DNA of 64,000 nt from assembly GCF_007954355.1 (NCBI RefSeq), contig NZ_VOLR01000013.1, positions 1 through 64,000 of the forward strand, written 5' to 3'. Source of the stretch: Colwellia hornerae. GTDB taxonomy: Bacteria > Pseudomonadota > Gammaproteobacteria > Enterobacterales > Alteromonadaceae. Position 1 is the stretch's first letter; every line of letters begins with the position of its first letter. The position numbers and the translations under genes are program-made. Below the pieces are notes generated by a model. The model was given only the letters and a program-made list of their open reading frames with translations, did no database searches and was not told the origin of the DNA. Below are positions 26,468-35,977 of the stretch, in pieces.

Positions 26468-27166
26468 GGTTGGGGCATTACTTTTTATGAGGGTAAAGGC
26501 TGTCGAAGTTTTAAAGACCCTTTACCAAGTTCACAATCACCGATTGCCGAATTAGTGACAAATTATCCGATAAAGAGTGAAGCGGTTATTTGCCATATTC
26601 GACAAGCAAACTCTGGTGGTATCTCTTTGGAGAATACTCACCCGTTTACCCGTCAAATGTGGGGGAGAAATTGGACTTATGCCCATAATGGACAATTAAA
26701 AAATGTCCAGGGTGAGCTGCCTGTACAGTTACATATCCCTGTTGGAGCTACCGACAGCGAACACGCGTTCTGTTGGATCTTAGATCAACTTCATTTTAAG
26801 TTCGCGGATAAGGAACCAACAGCAACCGTGTTGTTTACATTTATTGCCAAGTTGAGTGTCAAAATAAATGCATTGGGTGTTTTCAATGTCAACATTACCA
26901 ATGGTCAGTATTTATTTGCCTACTGTGCAAATAACTTACATTGGATAACACGCAGAGCTCCGTTTGGTAAAGCCCGTTTGATTGATGCGGAAGTGGTGAT
27001 TAATTTCACCGAAGAAACCACAGAAAGTGATGTGGTCACGGTCATTGCCACTCAGCCATTAACCAATAATGAAAGCTGGCACAAAATGACCAAAGGACAG
27101 TGGCACTTATTTTGTCTGGGAGAGTCTATTGCTTCAGGGCAAGAAGTTTTGAAGGTTGAAAACTAA
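26468..27166 (+). pseudogene. yafJ: 5'-truncated yafJ copy
   Basis: This copy lacks the first about 34 codons, including Cys2, the catalytic nucleophile. A TTG at 26465 could give a 233-aa product starting GWGITFYEG, but it would be inactive as an amidotransferase. The coding part is nearly identical to the intact copy, with one Phe-to-Ile change near residue 121 and a different end (EVLKVEN against EVLMAES). Confidence 0.9.
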
Positions 27167-27426
27167 TGTTGTTCAAGTGAAGTCAATTGTGCATCGAACT
27201 GTTCAACATCAGATTTTATTTGTTGTATTTTAACCAACAAGTAATTTAACTCTGGGGCGAACCAAGCATAAGTGACTTTTTTCTTTTCAATGACTTCTCT
27301 TTTTAATCTAACGGCTTTTATCATACCAAAAGGTAGCATTAATTCATCTTGACCATCGTATTGATAAACGTAATTTTTAATTTTACCTGTATGACTTATC
27401 ACCGGATAAACAAATAGTTTTTGCTC
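26468..27426. repeat. 959-bp direct repeat, right copy
   Basis: This is the partner of 21294-22252, equal in length with no indel. It contains 5'-truncated yafJ and the 3' third of the intact DUF3108 gene. On its right side the DUF3108 gene continues normally into purN, so this copy is joined to the ancestral right flank. Confidence 0.95.
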
Positions 27427-27903
27427 AGGGTTTTTAATTAAATTTAAGCGATTTTGTAAGTGGTAGCTGAGTTTATCTTGAATATTAATAGGGAAATTAA
27501 TATTGAGCTCTGTCTCGTCTTTGAGGTTTGTGGCAATATTCTTTGGGATATTGAATTGCCAAGCGCATTCTTTATCAGGTCCGGTGCCTTCTCGTTGGAA
27601 ATTATATTGCTCGGGCGTCACTTTATGATCACCAAGTTTAACCAGTGAGACTTCTTGACGGTTATCTGAAAATATTAACCACTCAATATCTGTTGTATAA
27701 CTGTATTTAGCTTGTTCAGGTGTTAAGTATTCTAATGATCTTGTCGCACTACCGACGATATCCGCGGAACGTATCAAATTATATTTAGCGGTAAAAGGCT
27801 GAATAACATGTTGCTCTTTTTGGCTGGTTTTTGCTTCATTGGCGAAAACTAAACTACTCTGTGAGGCTAATACCAGAGCAATACAACATAATTTATTCAG
27901 CAT
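27163..27903 (-). CDS. DUF3108 domain-containing protein, intact copy
   Basis: The 246-aa protein has a signal peptide (about 1-21, ending LVFA) and a beta-rich body starting IQPFTAKYNL, typical of DUF3108 proteins. These are exported, probably periplasmic, and of unknown function. It lies just downstream of purN on the same strand (34-bp gap), a placement also seen in other gammaproteobacteria. The last third lies in the right direct repeat; a truncated duplicate is at 21989-22252. Confidence 0.8.
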   Translation of the reverse strand: MLNKLCCIALVLASQSSLVFANEAKTSQKEQHVIQPFTAKYNLIRSADIVGSATRSLEYLTPEQAKYSYTTDIEWLIFSDNRQEVSLVKLGDHKVTPEQYNFQREGTGPDKECAWQFNIPKNIATNLKDETELNINFPINIQDKLSYHLQNRLNLIKNPEQKLFVYPVISHTGKIKNYVYQYDGQDELMLPFGMIKAVRLKREVIEKKKVTYAWFAPELNYLLVKIQQIKSDVEQFDAQLTSLEQH

Positions 27904-27937
27904 TTAATTACCTATAATTCATCATTTATTATTTTAT

Positions 27938-28609
27938 TTATTCACTCGCATAGCCAGAAGCAGGGAGTGCTTTACCTTCAAAAAGTACTGTATCATTGTG
28001 CATAGAAATACGCTGATTACAACACCATTTTACCACTAGCGGGTAAATTCTATGCTCTTGTTCATGAACTCTAAGGGCAAGCTCCTCAGCAGTATCACCT
28101 GCAAAGATAGGTACTTTTGCTTGTAATATTACTGGGCCACCATCTAGTTCTTCCGTGACATAATGTACACTAACACCATGGTCAGTATCGCCCGCATCAA
28201 TCGCACGTTGATGGGTATGTAAACCTTGGTATTTAGGTAATAAAGACGGATGAATATTGATTAACTTACCTTGGTAGTGTTGCACAAATTCAGGTGTTAA
28301 TATTCTCATAAAGCCAGCCAGAACAACAACGTCAGCTTGGTATAAATCAATTTGCTTGATTAATGCTTGGTCGTAAATTTCTCTACTGCTGAAATCTTTA
28401 TGAGAAAGTACGCAATGGGCTATACCAGCATTTTTAGCGCGAGTTAGACCATATACATCGGCTTTATTTGAAATAACCCCAACGACTTTCCCTGGATAAT
28501 CCGCAGCTTTACAGGCGTCTATAATCGCCTGTAAATTTGTGCCGCCACCAGAAATTAGCACAACAATATTGCTGGTCAAATTACTGTCTTGCATGTTACT
28601 TGATGGCAT
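27938..28609 (-). CDS. purN: Phosphoribosylglycinamide formyltransferase 1
   Basis: This enzyme transfers a formyl group from 10-formyl-THF to GAR in purine synthesis. The 223-aa length is near E. coli PurN (212). Motifs seen are the nucleotide-binding SGGGTNLQA, the catalytic NIHPSLLP (Asn and His) and DHGVSVHYVTEELDGG with the catalytic Asp. The start at 28609 has AAAGG upstream and lies 5 bp from the purM stop, so the two genes are an operon. Confidence 0.96.
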   Translation of the reverse strand: MPSSNMQDSNLTSNIVVLISGGGTNLQAIIDACKAADYPGKVVGVISNKADVYGLTRAKNAGIAHCVLSHKDFSSREIYDQALIKQIDLYQADVVVLAGFMRILTPEFVQHYQGKLINIHPSLLPKYQGLHTHQRAIDAGDTDHGVSVHYVTEELDGGPVILQAKVPIFAGDTAEELALRVHEQEHRIYPLVVKWCCNQRISMHNDTVLFEGKALPASGYASE

Positions 28610-28613
28610 AGAA

Positions 28614-29660
28614 TTAACCTTTATTAATCACAACTTTTTCAGCGCCTGCTTGCATATCAGCGATTTCACCAATGTGCCATGCATTTTCACCGTGAGCCGA
28701 TAAAATTTCTATACTTTTTGCAAGATCTTCAGCAGGTACAACAATGATCATACCAACACCACAGTTAAAGGTACGGTACATTTCGTGAGTAGTAATGTTG
28801 CCATTATCTTGTAACCAGTTAAAAATTGCCGGCCATTCCCAGCTGTTACCGTCAATAATGGCTTGAGCGCTTTCGGGTAATACACGAGGAATATTTTCCC
28901 AAAAACCACCACCAGTGATATGGGATAAGGCGTGAATATCAACTTGCTTATGTAACTCTAAAACAGATTTAACATAAATCTTAGTCGGTTCAATTAAATG
29001 ATCCCCGATTGACTTACCATTTAATAATTCGTTGGTATCTGTCTTATTAACTTCTAATACTTTACGAATTAATGAAAAGCCGTTTGAATGTGCGCCCGAA
29101 GAAGCTAAAGCAATTAATTGATCGCCTGAAGCTACTTTTGTACCATCAATCAAACGTGATTTTTCAGCAATACCGACACAAAAACCAGCAATATCATAAT
29201 CACCCTTATGGTACATACCTGGCATTTCAGCAGTTTCACCACCAACTAAAGCACAGTTTGATAATACACAACCGTCGGCAATACCAGCAACAACTGCTGA
29301 AGCTACATCAACATCAAGTTTATCTGTCGCGTAATAATCTAAAAAGAACAAAGGTTCAGCACCTTGAACGATTAAATCATTGACACACATAGCAACTAAA
29401 TCAATACCCACGGTATCGTGTTTGTTTAAATCAATTGCTAAGCGTAATTTTGTACCTACACCATCTGTTCCCGCTACCATTACAGGTTCTTTGTAACCGG
29501 TTGGGAATCGGCATACTGAGCCAAAACCACCTAAGCCACTCATCACTTCAGGACGAGTTGTACGTTTTACTGCACCTTTAATGTTTTCTACTAGGGCGTT
29601 ACCTGCATCTATATCAACGCCAGCATCTTTATAGCTTAGAGACTGTTTTTGTTCGCTCAC
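28614..29660 (-). CDS. purM: Phosphoribosylformylglycinamidine cyclo-ligase (AIR synthetase)
   Basis: PurM closes the imidazole ring of AIR in purine synthesis, using ATP. The 348-aa length matches E. coli PurM (345). Landmarks are [36 protein letters not shown] and the [12 protein letters not shown] region. The start codon is GTG with GAGG upstream. It forms a purM-purN operon. I saw no clear PurR box in the 159-bp divergent promoter region. Confidence 0.97.
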   Translation of the reverse strand: MSEQKQSLSYKDAGVDIDAGNALVENIKGAVKRTTRPEVMSGLGGFGSVCRFPTGYKEPVMVAGTDGVGTKLRLAIDLNKHDTVGIDLVAMCVNDLIVQGAEPLFFLDYYATDKLDVDVASAVVAGIADGCVLSNCALVGGETAEMPGMYHKGDYDIAGFCVGIAEKSRLIDGTKVASGDQLIALASSGAHSNGFSLIRKVLEVNKTDTNELLNGKSIGDHLIEPTKIYVKSVLELHKQVDIHALSHITGGGFWENIPRVLPESAQAIIDGNSWEWPAIFNWLQDNGNITTHEMYRTFNCGVGMIIVVPAEDLAKSIEILSAHGENAWHIGEIADMQAGAEKVVINKG

Positions 29661-29819
29661 GGGGGAAACCTCAATTAATTAGCATAAGAACTTTAATGGC
29701 GCATTCTACCAGCGCAATGGCGTGGTGAAAATCTTTATAATAAATTATTTTTTATTAGTGTTTAAAATGATTAACACTATGATAAGATCTTATACATAAA
29801 AATAATCAACTTAAAAAAT

Positions 29820-30992
29820 ATGCTTAGATATCTTATTGTATTAGTTGTTGTTTTAAGTCATTTCTTAACTTCAATAACCGCTTCGGCTGTTGAAGTTAAA
29901 AACTTATACAACGCAAAGGTTATCGTTAACTCACAAACCGACTCAGAGCGAAAACTTGCCTTGCAACAAGCAATGAGTGCAGTCGTGCTAAAAGTGGGTG
30001 GACAACAAGCGCTGTTATCCCATTCAACCATAAAAAATGGCCTTAAAAATGTCAGTGGCTATGTTGTAAAATACCGCTATCAACGTAATGCCGAGCAGAT
30101 TGAACTTTTAGTTACTTTTGATGAAAACAAAATTAATCAGTTGTTTGACGATGCTAACGCCCCTATTTGGGGAAGCTTACGGCCACAAATTTTATTATGG
30201 CTCGTTGAAGAAAATGGTTTACGTCGCACAACTATTTCTAATAGCACTCACGCGTCTTTTTCCAATAATGCTTCCCCACAAGTGAGTTATAATTTTCCTA
30301 ACAGTGTTGAACAATTTTCAGCATTAAGAGGGTTACCTATATTAATGCCGTTAATGGATTTAACTGATGTAAATACTATCTCTACTTTTGATGTTTGGGG
30401 GCGTTTTGCCAAACAAGTACAAATGGCATCGCAGCGCTATAACCCAGAATCTATAATAATAATTCGTTTATCAAATAGTAGTTTATTACCTCAACTAGAA
30501 AGTGATGAACAGTTGGTTGATTGCTTTTTATGCCAAAAAGAACGTCAGCAATATGCATTAGACTGGAGTTTTATCGCTGATGCCCAAGGCTATAATCGTG
30601 ATATAATCACCGGACAAATCTTTGGTGAAGTCAGCTACGGTAATACCCCAGATGAGCTATTAACAACAGCGCTTTCATTGATTAGTGATAAAATTTACCA
30701 AAAATATGCCTTAAACAATGATATTGATAATGACTATATTATTGATGTTGCCAATATATCATCACTGAAAAGCTTTATTGAATTAGAACGATTCCTCGAA
30801 CAATTATCATCGGTTAAAGCGGTAAAGTTACTCAGTGCCTCAGGCGATAACCGCCGTTTTGAATTAGTCTTAAAGAGCTCTGGGCATGCATTTCTGGCTT
30901 CAATAAAGTTGAATAAACAATTAGACCTCTTTGTTGACCCACTTGCCGAAAAAGTGCTCGGTGCTGTGCCTGTTTTTTATTGGAAACCCTAG
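29820..30992 (+). CDS. DUF2066 domain-containing exported protein
   Basis: The 390-aa protein has a signal peptide (about 1-23, ending ASA) and an N-terminal domain (VEVKNLYNAKVIVNSQTDSE...) typical of DUF2066. This family is commonly found between purM and hda in marine gammaproteobacteria. Its function is unknown; a periplasmic or outer-membrane location is likely. No strong ribosome site precedes the ATG. Its stop overlaps the hda start by one base. Confidence 0.75.
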   Translation: MLRYLIVLVVVLSHFLTSITASAVEVKNLYNAKVIVNSQTDSERKLALQQAMSAVVLKVGGQQALLSHSTIKNGLKNVSGYVVKYRYQRNAEQIELLVTFDENKINQLFDDANAPIWGSLRPQILLWLVEENGLRRTTISNSTHASFSNNASPQVSYNFPNSVEQFSALRGLPILMPLMDLTDVNTISTFDVWGRFAKQVQMASQRYNPESIIIIRLSNSSLLPQLESDEQLVDCFLCQKERQQYALDWSFIADAQGYNRDIITGQIFGEVSYGNTPDELLTTALSLISDKIYQKYALNNDIDNDYIIDVANISSLKSFIELERFLEQLSSVKAVKLLSASGDNRRFELVLKSSGHAFLASIKLNKQLDLFVDPLAEKVLGAVPVFYWKP

Positions 30993-31708
30993 TGAAAGTC
31001 ACTTCTCAATTAACCTTGTCAGTTCAATTACCTGATGATGAAACGTTTTCAAGTTTTCAAAGTATTGCTAATTACTCGGCAACTGAGCAGTTAAAGTCAT
31101 TTATTAAAGCCAGTCAGCATTCGGTTGAGTCACCGCACGTCAATAGCTTTTACTTATTTGGCTTGTCAGGTGTTGGTAAGTCACATTTGTTACACGCCAG
31201 TTGTACTTTTGCTGAAAAACTCGGTTTATCATCAGTTTGTTTATCGTTTTCTGAATTAAAACAGCTGTCGGTTGAAGTGCTCGATGGTTTAGAAAATATT
31301 GATTTGATTTGCTTAGATGATGTGCAATTAATTGCCGGAGACAAGCTGTGGCAACAGGCGGTTTTTGATTTATTTAATCGTGTTATTGAGCATAATAAGC
31401 GCTTGATTATTACCGGTGATCAAAGTGTTTCACAATTGAAGCTTAGCTTAGCCGATTTGGTCTCGCGATTATCTTGGGGAATGACCGAACAAATCAAACC
31501 CCTTGATGATGAAGAAAAGTTAATCGCGTTAAAATTTAGAGCACAACAACGAGGTTTGTTATTAAGCGATGAAGTGGCTAAATATTTACTTAGCCATTTA
31601 TCACGTGAAATGAGTCACTTGATCTTAGCTTTAGCTGAGCTAGATGAAGCGTCAATAAGAGAGCAACGAAAAATCACCATTCCATTTATTAAAGCCATTT
31701 TATTTTAA
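30992..31708 (+). CDS. hda: DnaA regulatory inactivator Hda
   Basis: Hda binds the DNA-loaded sliding clamp and stimulates DnaA-ATP hydrolysis (RIDA), preventing re-initiation. The chosen GTG at 30992 overlaps the upstream TAG stop (TAGTG) and gives 238 aa. A clamp-binding QLTLSVQL lies at the N terminus, then LPDDETF. Walker A is intact (LSGVGKSHL), unlike the degenerate form in E. coli, followed by Walker B LICLDD and a sensor-like ITGD. A TTG at 30980 is an alternative start. It ends 9 bp into the convergent lipoprotein gene. Confidence 0.94.
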   Translation: MKVTSQLTLSVQLPDDETFSSFQSIANYSATEQLKSFIKASQHSVESPHVNSFYLFGLSGVGKSHLLHASCTFAEKLGLSSVCLSFSELKQLSVEVLDGLENIDLICLDDVQLIAGDKLWQQAVFDLFNRVIEHNKRLIITGDQSVSQLKLSLADLVSRLSWGMTEQIKPLDDEEKLIALKFRAQQRGLLLSDEVAKYLLSHLSREMSHLILALAELDEASIREQRKITIPFIKAILF

Positions 31709-33550
31709 AGGGCTGGGCTTTTCATAAAATTCATACTGAATAAAGCGTCTATCTTTACGGTGAGCAGAAATTTTTTGTAGTGCTGATTGCTCTATTTTAA
31801 TCGGGCTTATATTTAAATTATCAGCCCAACTTTCGCCAGCATTCATCATGATTGGGCTTGGCAAATTATTCACTAAGTTTTCAATGTCATTTACCTCCGG
31901 CAATATATGACTTACCGCATATAATACCCGAGGTTTAATGTTTGCTTCACCAATACGGCCACGCTGTCCCCAATTAACGATATAATTTTCATTAGCCGTT
32001 TTAGGGGCGTTAGTTATAGCGACATCTCGACTAATATCAAAACGAGCTTTCATCATAAAACCATCAAATAGCATGGCGTAATCTTCGCGAATACTTGAAT
32101 AATTATAAAATTGAGGTGCATCTTCGCTACTAAAAAACGTTTTAATATCATTCGGTTGATAAGACTTTTCTGTGCTTGATGCATCAACACCATGAAAACG
32201 CACCTGAGCTAAGGCGTACATTTCTTCACCCAGCAAGGGTAGGGTGTTACTCAGCTGATCAGATTTAAAACCGGTATCGTTAGCTATTTGTTGTGCGGTT
32301 GATAAAATTGTTTGGTTTCTATTTAAAGTTGACCAACTACTGCTCGGGAAAATATCATTGGCATGAGCAAGTTCGTGGTACATCAAAGACGTTAAACTAT
32401 ATAAAACATCTGTCGGTTGTCGAGTAACTCTGACATTCTCAGCAATAAAAGTGCTGGTGTAATTATTGTTTTTTACATAACGCCACGGCATGGCAAAATT
32501 AAGCTCACTACCAAAGGATGTTCTATAATCTGGTGCTTGATTTATGGTATCTCGCTCATCAGGGGTTTGCCAAAAGTAATTAGCATCTAAATGGATAGCA
32601 CCACTGACCACCCAGTAGTATGAGGGCCTAATATCAGAGGAAATAACAATGGCAGTATTTGCTCTTAGTAAGTTTTTGAAATCATTATGGGGATCGAAAT
32701 TTTCAAGGAATTCGCGAAATCTTTCTCCCATCCAATGATGGGAAACAATCACTCTGTCCATTATGTCATCAACCGTCGGTGTGGTTGTATGATGAGCAAT
32801 TAATGGCAAGGTATTAAATGTACATGTTTGAGCAAAGTTAATTTTGTTGCTATAGACACAATCGACCAGTACATCGGCATAAGAAGAGTCTGCAACAAAG
32901 GGGAATACCCGGGCCAAACGTTCAGTATAAGCGGTACTGTCTGATGTTGTTATAGCTTCAGCATTTTCAACAAGTATCGCTACTTTGTCGGAACGGCTTC
33001 CTGAGGATGCGGTGAATTCTAATACGGTATCTCTAGTGACTTCTGGCGCATTAAAGAATACCGCATAATCACCGCGGGTATCTTCAGCGGTAAAATTAAC
33101 CTCTGGACCAGAGGTTTGCTGCCAAACTAACGTATCGGCTGAAAGCTCACTTGTTAATGAAGCGCGCAAAGACACTTTACTACCTTCTAACACCGCATGA
33201 CCTAAACGCGCGGAAATATGTCCTTGTTCATCGGTTACACTTATAGAATGGCTAAGGGTTTCTTTATTACCATCTTTAAGTGTGAATGAAACATTAAAGC
33301 TATATGTGCCTGCGGTGTTAGGTGTGAAAGCGATAACCTTGCTGGTGTAAGCTAAAAATACCACCGGGTCGCCAGCTGTTTGCGTCCAAATAATGTTAGT
33401 AATATTATTCGTCGGAGCGAGCAAGATTAATTCGACCGCCTGAGCAATTTTTACTTCATCGCCGACTGTGATGATTTTAGTGACTTCACCATTATTGTTA
33501 CAAGCAAATAAAATAGGTATTAGCAGTAATATCCGCAGATTATTTTTCAT
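31700..33550 (-). CDS. Lipoprotein with two Ig/PKD-like modules and a HELAH putative peptidase motif
   Basis: The 616-aa product has a lipobox (LFAC, Cys17), then two beta-sandwich-like modules (about 25-105 and 108-196) with the WxQTxG pattern of PKD-like domains. A C-terminal domain (about 205-616) contains HELAHANDIFP at 392-402. HExxH (H392, E393, H396) followed by D399 suggests a zinc peptidase, but I do not recognise the family and peptidase activity is inference. It probably faces the periplasm or cell surface. It is the last gene of a minus-strand series starting at bepA, but with a 50-bp gap. Confidence 0.7.
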   Translation of the reverse strand: MKNNLRILLLIPILFACNNNGEVTKIITVGDEVKIAQAVELILLAPTNNITNIIWTQTAGDPVVFLAYTSKVIAFTPNTAGTYSFNVSFTLKDGNKETLSHSISVTDEQGHISARLGHAVLEGSKVSLRASLTSELSADTLVWQQTSGPEVNFTAEDTRGDYAVFFNAPEVTRDTVLEFTASSGSRSDKVAILVENAEAITTSDSTAYTERLARVFPFVADSSYADVLVDCVYSNKINFAQTCTFNTLPLIAHHTTTPTVDDIMDRVIVSHHWMGERFREFLENFDPHNDFKNLLRANTAIVISSDIRPSYYWVVSGAIHLDANYFWQTPDERDTINQAPDYRTSFGSELNFAMPWRYVKNNNYTSTFIAENVRVTRQPTDVLYSLTSLMYHELAHANDIFPSSSWSTLNRNQTILSTAQQIANDTGFKSDQLSNTLPLLGEEMYALAQVRFHGVDASSTEKSYQPNDIKTFFSSEDAPQFYNYSSIREDYAMLFDGFMMKARFDISRDVAITNAPKTANENYIVNWGQRGRIGEANIKPRVLYAVSHILPEVNDIENLVNNLPSPIMMNAGESWADNLNISPIKIEQSALQKISAHRKDRRFIQYEFYEKPSPLK

Positions 33551-33603
33551 TTTCAGCCCTTAACCATTAATGGTGGTTACGTTATAAAAGTCTTATTGAA
33601 GCG

Positions 33604-34002
33604 TTACGCTTTATCTTTAGCTTTTCTAATACTCAAGCCTAGCTCTTGACCTCTATATTTTGCGTAATAACTACCACCAATAAACATCATTGTTGCAAAT
33701 ATTAGCTCTAATGAAGCCCAGACTATATCCGCTGGAGATACCCATAGCGTAGTTAAACTGTGTAGGAAATAAATCATAACGACAAAGCTTGACCAAGCAT
33801 AGGTATAAGGATTACCTGCCAGCAAACCTCTTAAAGGAAATAACAGGGGTACAGTGAATAAACATAAGCTTAATATCGGTGATAAACCCTGTGAAGGGTT
33901 TAAATAGAGTAGCCAAAGCGGCATAAAAAATAATAAAGAAAAATAGCCGATTAAGGTTATCTTTTTAAATGTTGATGTTGAAAATTTTTGTGTCTTTGTC
34001 AT
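33604..34002 (-). CDS. DUF2069 inner-membrane protein
   Basis: The protein of about 132 aa (start ATG 34002, AGGA upstream; an earlier TTG or ATG at 34026 is possible) has four transmembrane helices and a short basic C-terminal tail. The length and pattern (PLLFPLRGLLAGNPYTY) fit DUF2069, found beside arsC/bepA in gammaproteobacteria. Its role is unknown. Confidence 0.7.
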   Translation of the reverse strand: MTKTQKFSTSTFKKITLIGYFSLLFFMPLWLLYLNPSQGLSPILSLCLFTVPLLFPLRGLLAGNPYTYAWSSFVVMIYFLHSLTTLWVSPADIVWASLELIFATMMFIGGSYYAKYRGQELGLSIRKAKDKA

Positions 34003-34066
34003 GAAATCTATCCTGTTGGCGAGCAAGTTTTATTACTAACCTGTTGAATTAAATGTAAAACTTAAA

Positions 34067-34405
34067 TTAAAAGAGTGTTAGTACGTTTTCAGGAGGACGA
34101 CCAATGATGGCATGCGTTTGCGTAGTAACAATCGGGCGCTCAATGAGTTTTGGGGTGTTTACCATGGCTTCAATGAGCTGCTTGTCGGTTGCTTGAGCTA
34201 ATGCTTGTGCTTTAAATTCACTTTCTTTAGTGCGCATCATTTCAATAGGTGAAACATTTAAACGTGATAAAAGTGACTGGATAGTGTTTTCATCCAGTGG
34301 ATTTTTTAAATATTCTACAATGCAAACCTCTTGGTTATTTTCTTCAATCAACGCTAAGGTCTGGCGGCTTTTCGAACAGCGAGGATTGTGATAAATCGTT
34401 AACAT
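34067..34405 (-). CDS. yfgD: ArsC-like glutaredoxin-dependent arsenate reductase (YfgD type)
   Basis: The 112-aa thioredoxin-fold protein has the ArsC active site, Cys10 in NPRCSKSR, and the C-terminal RPIV and RPPE patterns of this family. The gene follows bepA, as yfgD does in E. coli, and no arsenical pump or ArsR gene is near. A housekeeping reductase is therefore as likely as true arsenate resistance. Confidence 0.85.
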   Translation of the reverse strand: MLTIYHNPRCSKSRQTLALIEENNQEVCIVEYLKNPLDENTIQSLLSRLNVSPIEMMRTKESEFKAQALAQATDKQLIEAMVNTPKLIERPIVTTQTHAIIGRPPENVLTLF

Positions 34406-34502
34406 GTTTAGATCTCAATAGGTGCTAAAATTAAATGATTTTACGGGTTAATTTTTAAGTAGGTCATTAATCGACCTATTTAAAACGTTTATGTATTACT
34501 GG

Positions 34503-35972
34503 TTATAGTCTTTTAAGTTTTTGTTCTTGATCTTGAAACTGTATTATACGTGCTTTAATACGTTTTTCGACTATGGGTTGATTGTCAGTAAAATTGTAAC
34601 CCGTCTGTAATTCGTCAACCGCACGGGAGTATGCCCCTAAAAGTGCAAAAATTTCGCCTTTAGTTGCATGCATCAATGCTTTTTTATCTTGTTTTTCATA
34701 GACGGTCGTCAATATATCATAAGCGATAAAATTACCTGGTTTAACTAGTAGGTAGTCTTGCAGAAGTACTTCAGCTTCTGAATATTGACTACTCTCAACG
34801 AGAGCGTTGGCAAAATTTAAGGTAACAACTTGGTTGTTTGGCATCAGTAAGTTAAGGGCACTGAGCATCACAAGTGCTTTATCTAGCTCTTTTGTTTTAA
34901 TATAAACATCGGTTAAAGCATCGGCATAAAAGAGATTGTTTTTATCTTCGCTGAGCAAGCTCTCAAGTATTTTTTTAGCGGCTTGATATTCTCTATTCTC
35001 AAATAATGATAAGGCTAAACCATAGTTAACAGCGGCTTTGTAAGTGTAATTTTGTTTTTTTATACTATCTTCGAAAATGGCAATATTTTCTTCGGCCGTC
35101 GATTCATAGCGTGCTTGAATACGCGCTTTTGCGAGCGCAAAATTTAAGCTAGGTGCCGATGGACGCGTTTCTAAGCCATGAGCTCTTACCCGTGCTTCGG
35201 CAATGCGAGATTCAGGTACAGGATGAGTTAACAGCATAGCTGGAGGCTTTGAAGTATAGCGATATTTTACTGCCATCTTGCCAAAAAAGTCGGGTGCACC
35301 TTGCGGGTCAAAACCGCTTTGCGCGAGCAAGGCAATACCAACACGATCGGCTTCTTGCTCATTACCACGGGTAAAGTTAATACTTGATTGCTTTGATGCC
35401 GCCATTGTTGTGGTTAATGCGGCCATACCTACAGATGGATTAACTAATGCAAGTAACACCCCTGAAATCATTGCTGCAGTGGTTAGCGGTTGATTTCTGC
35501 TTTGAGCCTCAAGTCTGCGTGCTAAGTGACGTTGGGTTACATGAGATATTTCATGACCAATTACCGAGGCTAATTCACTCTCGGTATCGGCGAGGGTAAT
35601 TAAGCCACTGTGAATACCAACATGACCACCAAAAAAGGCAAAGGCATTGATTTCTTTATTTCTAATGATAAAAAATTCGAAGCTGTAATTTACATCCTGG
35701 GCATTCTTGACTAAACGGTTGCCTAAATCGTTAATATATTCAATCAAAACAGGGTCATTGACCAACGGCTGAGAAGCGCGAATTTGCCGCATCATCGCCT
35801 TGCCTATTTGGCGTTCTTTATCCACAGATAAAACACTAAATCCAGCCGTGCCAATTTCAGGAAGTTTGTTTTTATTATTTTCTTGGGAAAAGCCGTAAGG
35901 GCTAGCAACTAATGTTGTTAATGCGCAGGTAAATAATAATGATTTTATTTTAAGCTTATGTTTATAAGGCAA
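34503..35972 (-). CDS. bepA: Beta-barrel assembly-enhancing protease BepA (M48)
   Basis: This periplasmic zinc protease/chaperone helps LptD and other barrels assemble at the outer membrane. The 489-aa length matches E. coli BepA (487). It has an N-terminal signal peptide (about 1-29), HEISH with H140, E141 and H144, a third-ligand helix NEQEADRVG, the HPVPESRIAEAR region containing the regulatory His, and C-terminal TPR repeats (about 300-460). The start is TTG, since no in-frame ATG occurs before residue 60. It is 5 bp downstream of the unknown gene at 35978. Confidence 0.93.
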   Translation of the reverse strand: MPYKHKLKIKSLLFTCALTTLVASPYGFSQENNKNKLPEIGTAGFSVLSVDKERQIGKAMMRQIRASQPLVNDPVLIEYINDLGNRLVKNAQDVNYSFEFFIIRNKEINAFAFFGGHVGIHSGLITLADTESELASVIGHEISHVTQRHLARRLEAQSRNQPLTTAAMISGVLLALVNPSVGMAALTTTMAASKQSSINFTRGNEQEADRVGIALLAQSGFDPQGAPDFFGKMAVKYRYTSKPPAMLLTHPVPESRIAEARVRAHGLETRPSAPSLNFALAKARIQARYESTAEENIAIFEDSIKKQNYTYKAAVNYGLALSLFENREYQAAKKILESLLSEDKNNLFYADALTDVYIKTKELDKALVMLSALNLLMPNNQVVTLNFANALVESSQYSEAEVLLQDYLLVKPGNFIAYDILTTVYEKQDKKALMHATKGEIFALLGAYSRAVDELQTGYNFTDNQPIVEKRIKARIIQFQDQEQKLKRL

Positions 35973-35977
35973 ATTAA

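Noticed and set aside
26400-26470. Integron attC site at the right junction
   Set aside because: The inverted repeat lacks the RYYYAAC/GTTRRRY core pair in a proper layout, and no integrase is visible.
34067-34405. Arsenic resistance operon
   Set aside because: Only the ArsC-like gene is present; its neighbours (bepA, DUF2069) show a housekeeping context.
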